This document shows positions 1-5,392 of a stretch of 11,902 bases of DNA, in pieces. Positions within the stretch are counted from its first letter, which is position 1. Each line of letters opens with the position of its first letter. Source of the DNA: Burkholderiales bacterium (GTDB lineage: Bacteria > Pseudomonadota > Gammaproteobacteria > Burkholderiales > Burkholderiaceae_C); NCBI GenBank assembly GCA_947453585.1, contig CANGHQ010000018.1, forward strand, positions 1 through 11,902. The letters run 5' to 3'. Made by a program: the position numbers and the translations under genes. Below the pieces are notes generated by a model. The model saw only the letters and a program-made list of their open reading frames with translations, was not told the origin of the DNA and did no database searches.

Positions 1-343
1 CAAACGTGCGGCGAATCAGGTGCTCGCGCGCTTGCGTCAGCACCTCAATGGTCACGTCCGCGGGTACATGGCCGTCGTCCACCAGGGCGCGCACAAAGTC
101 AAAGTCGGTTTGCGAGGCGCTAGGGAAACCGACCTCAATTTCTTTGAACCCCACCGCGCAGGCGGTGCGAAACATGCGCATCTTGCGCTCCAGGTTCATG
201 GGCTCAAACAGGCTTTGGTTGCCGTCGCGCAGGTCGGTGCTCATCCAGATGGGCGGCGCGGTAATGGTGCGGTTGGGCCACTGCCGGTCAGGCAAATGGA
301 TTGCGGGGAAAGCCTGGTATTTGGTAGCGGGTTGCGAGAGCAT
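1..343 (-). CDS. leuA: 2-isopropylmalate synthase, N-terminal part (cut by left edge)
   Basis: This enzyme condenses acetyl-CoA with 2-oxoisovalerate in the first committed, cytosolic step of leucine synthesis. Only the first 114 codons are in the window. The visible part starts MLSQPATKYQAF and carries the family pattern APPIWMSTDLRDGNQSL at about residues 30-46; the Asp-Leu-Arg-Asp-Gly stretch is the start of the HMGL-like TIM barrel with its metal-binding Asp. It continues into GFKEIEVGFPSASQTDFDFV, typical of this family. The long N-terminal lead before the barrel and the wording of these motifs fit the roughly 560-residue type-2 LeuA (actinobacterial/fungal-like) rather than the short E. 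coli type; this is inferred from memory of the family. The ATG at 343 is preceded by AAAGG with a 5-nt gap, which supports the start. The gene diverges from cytX. Confidence 0.93.
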   Translation of the reverse strand, partial: MLSQPATKYQAFPAIHLPDRQWPNRTITAPPIWMSTDLRDGNQSLFEPMNLERKMRMFRTACAVGFKEIEVGFPSASQTDFDFVRALVDDGHVPADVTIEVLTQAREHLIRRTF

Positions 344-494
344 GAAAACCTTTGGGTCGAAATAGCGGAATCAACGCCAATCTTACGCAAAAGCACGGGG
401 CAGAAGATTGCGAAGTTTCCAAGCTTTGGCCCAATCACGCAATTTAATGGCGCGCCTGCAGCGTTTGGCGACTGGCAGCGGCTAAACTTCGCGC
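344..494. other. Divergent intergenic region between leuA and the cytX leader
   Basis: This stretch has no credible reading frame. It must hold the leuA promoter (minus strand) and the promoter of the cytX leader (plus strand). I could not find a convincing paired -35/-10 box for either. The best single -10-like words on the plus strand are TTTAAT at 443-448 and TAAACT at 483-488; the latter would place the start of transcription near 495, at the foot of the hairpin that precedes the riboswitch. Neither has a recognisable -35 at 16-18 nt. I see no leucine-rich leader peptide for leuA. Confidence 0.4.
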
Positions 495-510
495 TGTGTC
501 GCAAGACACA
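495..510 (+). promoter_or_regulatory. GNRA-capped hairpin directly 5' of the TPP aptamer
   Basis: TGTGTC (495-500) and GACACA (505-510) are perfect complements around a GCAA tetraloop (501-504), giving a 6-bp stem with a stable GNRA cap. The stem ends one base before the presumed aptamer region. It may be a 5' stabilising element of the leader RNA or a helix that stacks on the aptamer's P1; both are inferences. Only the pairing is seen directly. Confidence 0.5.
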
Positions 511-600
511 TCCGCTAGGGGTGTTGCCCGGTTTGCAAATAACCGGACGACTGAGAAAGTCCCTTTGAACCTGATTGAGGTAATCCTCGCGCAGGGAAGC
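511..600 (+). promoter_or_regulatory. TPP riboswitch (THI element) upstream of cytX
   Basis: The conserved core of the thiamin-pyrophosphate aptamer is present in order: GGGGTG (518-523), CTGAGA (551-556), TTTGAACCTGAT (564-575) and CGCGCAGGGAA (588-598). The helices can be traced. P1 is short (GCT 514-516 with AGC 598-600), P2 is AGGG 517-520 with CCCT 561-564, P3 is CCGGTT 528-533 with AACCGG 541-546, and the P4/P5 arm includes GAGG with CCTC around a TAAT loop. The element lies about 60 nt before the cytX start codon. In this family TPP binding normally lowers expression of thiamin synthesis and uptake genes. The downstream structure suggests control at translation initiation. Confidence 0.95.
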
Positions 601-628
601 ACGCAGCCCCTCGATCGATGGGCGCTGG

Positions 629-666
629 CCTTCCTGCCATTTATTTGCTAAGGAGCAAAACATGGC
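629..666 (+). promoter_or_regulatory. Candidate expression platform: hairpin masking the cytX ribosome binding site and start codon
   Basis: GCCAT (636-640) is complementary to ATGGC (662-666), which contains the cytX start codon. TTTGCT (644-649) is complementary to AGCAAA (654-659). Together they make a two-part hairpin with AAGG (650-653) as loop, so the AAGGAG ribosome binding site (650-655) and the ATG are both inside it. A competing pairing exists: GCAGG plus AAG of the aptamer's 3' end (591-599, G596 bulged) with CTTCCTGC (630-637). That pairing uses bases of both the aptamer and the outer hairpin stem. This would give an on/off switch, but the folding itself is an inference. Confidence 0.5.
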
Positions 667-1951
667 ATCTGACAACGCTTCCACCGCATCCGCACAGGCC
701 GTCAACTCGGCCCTCACCCCCACCCCGCCAGACGCCCGCGTGTTTGACTGGCGCACCCAGGCCAGCCTGTGGTTCAGCCTGGGCGTGGGGCTTTTGGTCA
801 TCCAAATGGGCTCGTACCTCACGCCCGCGCTGGGCACGCACGACGCCATGCTCGCTATCGCCTTGGGCTCGGTGCTTGGCGCGGGCCTGTTGGCCTGGAC
901 GGCGCACATTGGCGCAAGCACGGGCCTGAGCAGCGCGGGCATCATGCACCGCACGTTTGGCAGCCACTTTGCGCGCCTGCCGGTGCTGCTGAACATTGCA
1001 CAGCTCATCGGCTGGACCACGTTTGAACTGGTCATCATGCGCGACGGCAGTGTGGCCATTGCCAAAGAGGCGCTGGGATGGGACGCCTCGGGCCTGGGCG
1101 GAACCTTGGCGTTTACCGTGCTTTGGGGCGGCGTGCTGGCGCTTTTGCTGGCGGGCTCGATGGTGACGCTGGTGCGCAAAACCCTGGCCCGCTACGCGCT
1201 GCCACTGGTGATTGCGTCCCTGCTGTGGCTGACCTTCCAGTTTGGTGCGCAAGCGCAAGCCAACGGCTGGGAGGCATTTTGGGCGCGCGCAGGTGACGGC
1301 AGCATGGGCTGGCCCGGTGCTTTGGACTTGGTGATTGCCATGCCCGTGTCGTGGCTGCCGCTGGTGGCCGATTACGCCCGCTTTGGCCGCAGCCCGCGCG
1401 GCGCGCTGGGCGGCACCTGGGTGGGTTACGCCTTGGCAAATGTATGGTGCTACGCGCTGGGCCTGTTGGTGGTGAGCGTGGCCGCGCCCGGCGCCGATTT
1501 GGTGGGCGTGTTGCTGCTGGCCCAAGGCGGCCTGGTGGCGCTGAGCCTGATTTTGGTGGACGAAATCGACAACGCCTATGGCGACGTGCACAGCGCTTCT
1601 GTCAGCGCCCACAGCCTGCACGCGCCCTGGTCCGTGCGCGGCTGGGGTCTGGCGATCGCCGCAGCCTGCACCGCCCTGGCGCTGGTGCTGCCCATGCACG
1701 ACCTAGAACCCTTTTTGCTCTTGCTGAGCTCGGTGTTTGTGCCCTTGTTCGGCGTGATTCTGGGGCGCATGGGTTTGCCAGGTGGCCACGCTGCGGCGCA
1801 GGAAAAAACCGTGGACTGGAGCGCCGCCATTCTGTGGCTGGCTGGCATTGCGCTGTACCACGCGCTCAGCCAGTGGGCGCCGCAGTGGGGAGCGGCGCTA
1901 CCGACGCTGGGGGCGACTTTGGTTTTGGCCGGGCTTACGCGCCAGAAATAG
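662..1951 (+). CDS. cytX: NCS1-family transporter, predicted hydroxymethylpyrimidine importer
   Basis: This is a polytopic inner-membrane permease of 429 residues, the usual size for the NCS1 (nucleobase/cation symporter-1) family. After a polar N-terminus of about 35 residues there are about 12 hydrophobic stretches, beginning with ASLWFSLGVGLLVIQMGSYL and including an NIAQLIGWTTFELVIM segment typical of the CytX/CodB branch. Assignment to HMP rather than cytosine rests on the TPP riboswitch in its leader and on thiD, thiE and thiM close by; the sequence alone would allow another nucleobase. The ATG at 662 follows AAGGAG with a 6-nt gap. The stop codon lies 3 bp from the stop of the convergent toxin gene, leaving no room for a terminator between them. 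Expression is probably shut down when TPP is plentiful. Confidence 0.88.
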   Translation: MASDNASTASAQAVNSALTPTPPDARVFDWRTQASLWFSLGVGLLVIQMGSYLTPALGTHDAMLAIALGSVLGAGLLAWTAHIGASTGLSSAGIMHRTFGSHFARLPVLLNIAQLIGWTTFELVIMRDGSVAIAKEALGWDASGLGGTLAFTVLWGGVLALLLAGSMVTLVRKTLARYALPLVIASLLWLTFQFGAQAQANGWEAFWARAGDGSMGWPGALDLVIAMPVSWLPLVADYARFGRSPRGALGGTWVGYALANVWCYALGLLVVSVAAPGADLVGVLLLAQGGLVALSLILVDEIDNAYGDVHSASVSAHSLHAPWSVRGWGLAIAAACTALALVLPMHDLEPFLLLLSSVFVPLFGVILGRMGLPGGHAAAQEKTVDWSAAILWLAGIALYHALSQWAPQWGAALPTLGATLVLAGLTRQK

Positions 1952-1954
1952 GGG

Positions 1955-2239
1955 TCAATACACGGCGTCGTGGTCGCCAACGTTCACTGGAATGATTTGC
2001 TGGTCCTGGATCAGCAGTTCCAGGGTGATGCGATACGACAGGTTGACCGACACAGAATGCAAACCCTCCAACTTGCCCCGCAAAGCATGCAGACGCAGCG
2101 ACGGGTGATGGGGGTTTGCCTCTAGGAGCAGCAGGGTTTTGAGGTAGGTGGCGCGCAACTCCGGATGGAGCTTCAAGAATTTGGCGGCGCGGCGGTTGTA
2201 CTGCTCGGTGAATAACAGGGCGAACGGCATGGGGGCCAC
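1955..2239 (-). CDS. RelE/ParE-superfamily toxin of a type II toxin-antitoxin pair
   Basis: This is a small basic protein of 94 residues (91 if the ATG at 2230 is used). It has the typical RelE-fold layout: an N-terminal strand (FALLFTEQY), two helices (NRRAAKFLKLHPEL and ATYLKTLLLLEANP), then strands with HPSLRLHALRGKLEGLHSVS, NLSYRITLELL and a terminal GDHDAVY. The SLRLHxLxGKLEGLxSVS...YRI...GDHDxVY pattern is common in RelE/YafQ-like chromosomal toxins, which usually cut mRNA on the ribosome; the terminal His is a likely functional residue. The reading frame begins with GTG at 2239, 2 nt after the antitoxin stop, implying coupled translation. The alternative ATG three codons in has no better ribosome binding site. 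It looks intact. Whether it is active cannot be judged from sequence. Confidence 0.85.
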   Translation of the reverse strand: MAPMPFALLFTEQYNRRAAKFLKLHPELRATYLKTLLLLEANPHHPSLRLHALRGKLEGLHSVSVNLSYRITLELLIQDQQIIPVNVGDHDAVY

Positions 2240-2241
2240 GC

Positions 2242-2496
2242 TTACATGGCGTCCAAGCGATCCAGATGGGCTTGCGGCGACTCTTGCACCACGCGCCCGG
2301 CGGCCAAATCAGCCCGGGTTTCGGCCAGTGCGGCATCCAGCTCGCAGCCACGCAGGTATTCGTACTGCGCCACTTCCATCACCACAAACCGGTCTTTGCC
2401 GCGCACTGAAACAATCGCCTCTGGCGCGTTGCTGAGCGCGAGTTCGATGGCGGAAATGCCTTTGGTCTTGAGGTCGTTGGCGCTGATATGGTTCAT
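2242..2496 (-). CDS. Phd/YefM-family antitoxin
   Basis: This 84-residue acidic protein precedes the toxin gene, the usual order for the family. The N-terminal half fits the Phd/YefM DNA-binding fold: MNHISANDLKTKGISAIELAL, then IVSVRGKDRFVVMEVAQYEYL, with the strand-turn-strand around RGKDRFVVM. The C-terminal half (residues about 50-84, ELDAALAETRADLAAGRVV) is charged and probably disordered until it wraps the toxin. Family members bind their own promoter and neutralise the toxin. No strong ribosome binding site is seen before the ATG at 2496; the region carries a direct repeat and an inverted repeat that may be operators. The pair lies on the same strand as thiD but 3' of it and of the zinc-ribbon gene. 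Confidence 0.88.
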   Translation of the reverse strand: MNHISANDLKTKGISAIELALSNAPEAIVSVRGKDRFVVMEVAQYEYLRGCELDAALAETRADLAAGRVVQESPQAHLDRLDAM

Positions 2497-2513
2497 GGCA
2501 AGGGGTTTAAAGA

Positions 2514-2535
2514 GCGATCAATCATGCGATGAATC
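2514..2535 (-). repeat. Direct repeat upstream of the antitoxin gene, possible operator
   Basis: GCGATCAATC (2514-2523) is repeated as GCGATGAATC (2526-2535), a 10-nt word with one mismatch and a 12-nt period. It sits 18-39 bp upstream of the antitoxin ATG, where autoregulated Phd/YefM systems keep their operators. The repeat is seen directly; the operator role is inferred. Confidence 0.45.
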
Positions 2536-2539
2536 GTAC

Positions 2540-2559
2540 GCTGAATTTCACTTTTCAGC
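2540..2559 (-). repeat. Inverted repeat upstream of the antitoxin gene
   Basis: GCTGAA (2540-2545) and TTCAGC (2554-2559) form a perfect 6-bp inverted repeat with an 8-nt spacer, between the zinc-ribbon gene's stop codon and the direct repeat. No T-run follows on either strand, so it does not look like an intrinsic terminator. A protein-binding site for the antitoxin complex is possible. Confidence 0.35.
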
Positions 2560-2570
2560 AAACAGCAGCT

Positions 2571-2819
2571 TCACCCAATCACCGACCACCCCGCATGCCG
2601 GTTGACCTTGTTGTTCTCGTACTCCCACACGGTGCCGCAGCGCTCACACACATATTTGGTGATGGTCACCGAGCCGTGGCGGTGGGCCACCATGCGGTTG
2701 GCGCCTTGCACCAGTTCGGGGTGGCCCTTGGCGCGGCGCCAGTTTTGCTGCACGCCAGCGCAAGATTCGCACAGGGTTGAAGCGGGGGCGGCGGGCTGGG
2801 GGATGGTGTCGTCGGTCAT
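2571..2819 (-). CDS. Small zinc-ribbon protein of unknown function
   Basis: I do not recognise a named family for this 82-residue protein. It has two Cys-X2-Cys knuckles, C17-E-S-C20 and C58-E-R-C61, separated by 37 residues, the arrangement expected for one zinc site of rubredoxin/zinc-ribbon type. The second knuckle reads YVCERCGTVWEYENNK, similar in style to small zinc-ribbon proteins that bind nucleic acid or act as adaptors. The N-terminal 15 residues are rich in Pro and Ala and probably flexible. There is no membrane segment or signal peptide. The ATG at 2819 lacks a clear ribosome binding site. The gene lies 63 bp after thiD and 74 bp before the antitoxin gene, all on the same strand, so it could be read through from the thi operon. 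Intact paired cysteines argue that it is a real gene. Confidence 0.7.
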   Translation of the reverse strand: MTDDTIPQPAAPASTLCESCAGVQQNWRRAKGHPELVQGANRMVAHRHGSVTITKYVCERCGTVWEYENNKVNRHAGWSVIG

Positions 2820-2882
2820 GGGGCGCTTTTACAAAATTTGGGAGTTGCCCCTATTGGAACACGGGGTCTGGCCCGCGCGCCC

Positions 2883-3743
2883 TCAAGGCGCCAAGGGGAG
2901 CAATCGCATAGCCACAGGCGCAAAGCCGTGGTTAAGCGGGCCGCTGCCGTGGCCGGTGCGCACGGCTGCGCCGTGTTCCAGCGCGCCGCGCACATAGGCC
3001 CGGGCGCTTTCTACCGCTTCTTGCAGGTTCGCGCCCAAAGCCAAGTGCGCGGCAATGGCGGACGACAGGGTGCAACCGGTGCCGTGGGTGTTGGCGCTGG
3101 CAATGCGCGGGGCGCGCATCCAGTGGCGCAGACCGGCGCGGGTGGCCAGCAAATCGTGCACCGTGTCGCCTGCCAGGTGGCCGCCTTTGACGAGCACCGC
3201 GTGGGCGCCCATGGCCAGCAAGTCGCTCGCGGCGCCTTCCATATCGTCGGTCGTGGCCAGGGGCCGCCCCACCAGCAAGGCGGCCTCGTCCAAATTGGGC
3301 GTGACCAGAGCCACGCGGCCAAAGAGCTGCGCAATCAGCGCCTGCACGGCCGGGCGCTCGATCAGCACTGCGCCGCTGGTGGCCACCATTACCGGGTCGA
3401 GCACCACGTGGGGCAACTGGTGCTGGTCAATAGCTTGTGCCACGGCGCCCACTACCTCGGGCGAATGCAGCATGCCGATCTTGACGGCGTGCACACCCAT
3501 GTCTTGCACCACGGCGTCAATTTGCTGGCGCAGCATCTCGGGCGGCACGGCGTGGATGGCGCTTACGCCCTGGGTGTTTTGCGCGGTGAGCGCGGTAATG
3601 GCGCTCATGCCAAAGCAGCCCAGCGCCGAAAACGTCTTCAGGTCCGCCTGGATGCCCGCGCCGCCGCCGCTGTCCGAGCCAGCAATGGTGAGCACGCGCG
3701 GGTACTGGTAAGTAAAAGGCTCGAAAAAGACGGCGGTATTCAT
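2883..3743 (-). CDS. thiD: Hydroxymethylpyrimidine / phosphomethylpyrimidine kinase
   Basis: This cytosolic ribokinase-fold enzyme phosphorylates HMP to HMP-phosphate and then to HMP-pyrophosphate, the pyrimidine partner for ThiE. The 286-residue length is close to the usual 265-290. The substrate-binding N-terminus VLTIAGSDSGGGAGIQADLK is at about residues 17-36, VKIGMLHS at about 87-94, VVLDPVMVATSG at 113-124, and the catalytic anion-hole motif NTHGTGCTLSSAIAAHL at 218-234 with Cys224. I chose the ATG at 3743 because it overlaps the thiE stop as ATGA and the protein aligns from there; an in-frame upstream extension to 3806 lies inside thiE and is unlikely. A GGAA lies 9 nt before the start. 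Last of the thiM-thiE-thiD operon, it should be controlled by the TPP riboswitch in front of thiM. Confidence 0.96.
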   Translation of the reverse strand: MNTAVFFEPFTYQYPRVLTIAGSDSGGGAGIQADLKTFSALGCFGMSAITALTAQNTQGVSAIHAVPPEMLRQQIDAVVQDMGVHAVKIGMLHSPEVVGAVAQAIDQHQLPHVVLDPVMVATSGAVLIERPAVQALIAQLFGRVALVTPNLDEAALLVGRPLATTDDMEGAASDLLAMGAHAVLVKGGHLAGDTVHDLLATRAGLRHWMRAPRIASANTHGTGCTLSSAIAAHLALGANLQEAVESARAYVRGALEHGAAVRTGHGSGPLNHGFAPVAMRLLPLAP

Positions 3744-4417
3744 GCTTGTGCGTTCCAAATCATGCGCAATGCGCGCGCGGCCGCAGCCGGGTCGGCGGCA
3801 CCACACACGGCGCTGACCACAGCCAGGCCGTGGGCGCCAGCGGCCAGCACCTCGGCGGCGTTGCCAGCATGGATGCCGCCAATGGCCACCACAGGTAGCG
3901 CCGTGGCAGCGCGCGCCTGTCGCAGGCCGTTCAGGCCCCAGGGAGCGCTGGTGTCGGTTTTGGTAGGGGTGGCGAACACGGGGCTCACACCCAGATAGTC
4001 CACGCCAGCGAAGTCGGGATGGCTTGTCTGCGCCACATGCGCCAGCGTTTCCACCGACCAGCCCAAAAACACCGACGGCGGCAACAGGCGGCGCGCCTGC
4101 GCCACCGACAAGTCCGACTGCCCCAGGTGCACGCCTGGCGCGCCGCAGGCCAGGGCAATGTCCACCCGGTCATTGATGACCAAAGGAATGCCAAGCGGCG
4201 ACAGCAGCGCCTGCAGGGCGACGGCCTTGGCGCAAAAGTCGCGGGTGCTCAGGGTTTTTTCGCGCAGTTGCACGCAGGTCACACCGTCCTGCACCGCCGC
4301 CATCACCACGTCCACTAGGCTGCGCCCGGCGCAACTGGCCTCGTCCGTGACCAGGTAGACGCCCAGCACCTGGGCCATGTTGGCGCGGTAGTTCGGGGCG
4401 GGCGCGGGGTTTACCAC
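3740..4417 (-). CDS. thiE: Thiamin-phosphate synthase
   Basis: This TIM-barrel enzyme couples HMP-pyrophosphate with thiazole phosphate to give thiamin phosphate and pyrophosphate. Motifs in order: GVYLVTDE near the start; CVQLREKTL (phosphate-binding strand); LVINDRVDIALACGAPGVHLGQ (ND and HLGQ contacts with the pyrimidine and metal); DYLGVSPVFATPTKTDT (the flexible active-site loop); and VVAIGGIHAGN with AVVSAV (phosphate cradle). The start is uncertain. GTG at 4417 gives 225 residues and overlaps the thiM stop (GTGGTAA), which suggests coupled translation. ATG at 4378 gives 212 residues, closer to the family average, but has no visible ribosome binding site. The stop overlaps the thiD start by 4 nt. 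It is the second gene of the thi operon. Confidence 0.95.
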   Translation of the reverse strand: MVNPAPAPNYRANMAQVLGVYLVTDEASCAGRSLVDVVMAAVQDGVTCVQLREKTLSTRDFCAKAVALQALLSPLGIPLVINDRVDIALACGAPGVHLGQSDLSVAQARRLLPPSVFLGWSVETLAHVAQTSHPDFAGVDYLGVSPVFATPTKTDTSAPWGLNGLRQARAATALPVVAIGGIHAGNAAEVLAAGAHGLAVVSAVCGAADPAAAARALRMIWNAQA

Positions 4418-5256
4418 GCAGCCACGTCCAGGCGCAGGCGCTGGGTAAAGGTGTCGGCGTCCATGAGTTGCAGGGCGTCGAGCATATAGGCCTGCATGCT
4501 GCCCACGCCCTGGCCTGCGGCCTGCGCTTGTTCGGCGGCCAGTTCACCCACCACACCCCAAAAAGCCATGGCCGCCACGGTGGCGCGCCACAGGTCGGGC
4601 TGCACCACGCAAAAAGCGCCAATCAAACTGGTGGCCGAGCAGCCAATGCCGGTGATTTTGGTCATCCACACATGGCCGTTGGACAGGCGCGCCCAGCGGT
4701 GTTTGGCGTCGAGCACGTGGTCGGTGGCGCCACTCACGCACACCACGCCATGGGTTGCCTGGGTCAAATCTTGGGCCGCAGTCAGTGCGTCGTCGGCGGC
4801 TGCGCCACTGTCCACGCCGCGCGTCTTGATGGCCGAACCGGCCAGGCTCATCACCTCAGATCCATTGCCGCGAATCACGCTGGGCGAGGCGGTGGCCATG
4901 AGCAGCGCCAGGCTTTGGTTGCGGTAGGGCGTGGCGCCCGCGCCCACCGGGTCCAGCACCACCGGAATGCCGCGCGCCGTGGCGGTCAGCAGCGCCAGGC
5001 GCATGCTCTCAATCCAATAAGGCTCCAGCGTACCGATATTGAGCACCAGCGCCTGGGCAATGCCCGCCATGTCCGCCACTTCTTCATGCGCGTGCGCCAT
5101 CACGGGCGAGGCGCCAGCGGCCAGCAGCACGTTGGCGTTGAGGTTCATCACCACATGGTTGGTGATGCTGTGAACCAGGGGCGCATAGGCGCGCACCTTT
5201 TCCACGTCAGACCAAAGGTCAAGGGCAGTGAGCGAGGGGGAATGTGTTTCGGCCAT
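4411..5256 (-). CDS. thiM: Hydroxyethylthiazole kinase
   Basis: This enzyme phosphorylates 4-methyl-5-(2-hydroxyethyl)thiazole, a salvage entry to the thiazole half of thiamin. The 281-residue protein shows PLVHSITNHVVMN at about 26-38, ASPVMAHAHEEV at 49-60, VVLDPVGAGATPYR at 99-112, IRGNGSEVMSLAG at 128-140 and KITGIGCSATSLIGAF at 200-215, with the ribokinase-type catalytic Cys206 in the GIGC turn. The ATG at 5256 is chosen because AGGA lies at a good distance before it; an in-frame ATG at 5298 is also open but has no ribosome binding site and sits between the riboswitch and that site. It is the first gene of thiM-thiE-thiD and is led by a TPP riboswitch. A kinase-only thiazole route implies salvage rather than de novo synthesis at this locus; de novo genes may lie elsewhere. 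Confidence 0.96.
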   Translation of the reverse strand: MAETHSPSLTALDLWSDVEKVRAYAPLVHSITNHVVMNLNANVLLAAGASPVMAHAHEEVADMAGIAQALVLNIGTLEPYWIESMRLALLTATARGIPVVLDPVGAGATPYRNQSLALLMATASPSVIRGNGSEVMSLAGSAIKTRGVDSGAAADDALTAAQDLTQATHGVVCVSGATDHVLDAKHRWARLSNGHVWMTKITGIGCSATSLIGAFCVVQPDLWRATVAAMAFWGVVGELAAEQAQAAGQGVGSMQAYMLDALQLMDADTFTQRLRLDVAAW

Positions 5257-5280
5257 GTTCGTCCTGTAAGTGTGGAGAAC
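5257..5280 (-). promoter_or_regulatory. Candidate hairpin masking the thiM ribosome binding site
   Basis: On the minus strand GTTCTCC (5280-5274) can pair with GGA (5264-5262) and GAAC (5260-5257), with one bulged C, around a 9-nt loop. This buries most of the AGGAC ribosome binding site just before the thiM ATG. A second possible helix, GGAAGC of the aptamer's 3' end with GCTTTC just downstream (one G-T pair), would compete with P1. Together they suggest translational control; the folds are inferred. Confidence 0.4.
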
Positions 5281-5311
5281 CGGGCCGCGCAGGCGCATTA
5301 GAAAGCGAGCT

Positions 5312-5386
5312 TGCTTCCCTACGCTGGTACGACCCAGATCAGGTTCAAAGAGTATTTCTCAGTCACCGGCGGTGACACCTCTAGCA
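5312..5386 (-). promoter_or_regulatory. TPP riboswitch upstream of thiM-thiE-thiD
   Basis: Read on the minus strand, the aptamer core is classic: AGAGGTG, then CTGAGAAATACTC, TTTGAACCTGATCTGG and CCAGCGTAGGGAAG. Helices seen: P1 TGCT (5386-5383) with AGCA (5315-5312), P2 AGAG with CTCT, P3 GTCACC (5376-5371) with GGTGAC (5367-5362), a perfect 6-bp stem, and the P4/P5 arm CTGG with CCAG. The element ends 55 nt before the thiM ATG. It should lower expression of all three downstream genes when TPP is abundant. Confidence 0.97.
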
Positions 5387-5392
5387 GGATCA

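Noticed and set aside
458..480. Two copies of GCAGCG 17 nt apart upstream of the cytX leader.
   Set aside because: Too short and too GC-rich to stand out from background in this genome.
618..929. Possible small gene starting within the cytX leader.
   Set aside because: It overlaps cytX in another frame, has no ribosome binding site and codes for a Pro/Arg-rich product typical of a shadow frame. The ATG lies in the riboswitch expression platform.
641..1699. Long open frame on the minus strand opposite cytX (352 codons).
   Set aside because: Its product is a His/Gln/Ala-rich composition artefact with no recognisable domain, and it lies opposite a clear transporter gene.
2820..2882. Search for a terminator after thiD.
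   Set aside because: Only a 4-bp CCCC/GGGG pairing with an 11-nt loop and no T-run was found, so no terminator is called.
2838..3998. Long open frame on the plus strand opposite thiD and the end of thiE (386 codons).
   Set aside because: Composition is Gly/Ala/His-rich with no motif; both genes opposite are unambiguous. It is a GC-rich shadow frame.
5257..5298. N-terminal extension of thiM to an in-frame ATG at 5298.
   Set aside because: No ribosome binding site precedes it and the extra 14 residues do not resemble the family; AGGA before the ATG at 5256 is much better.
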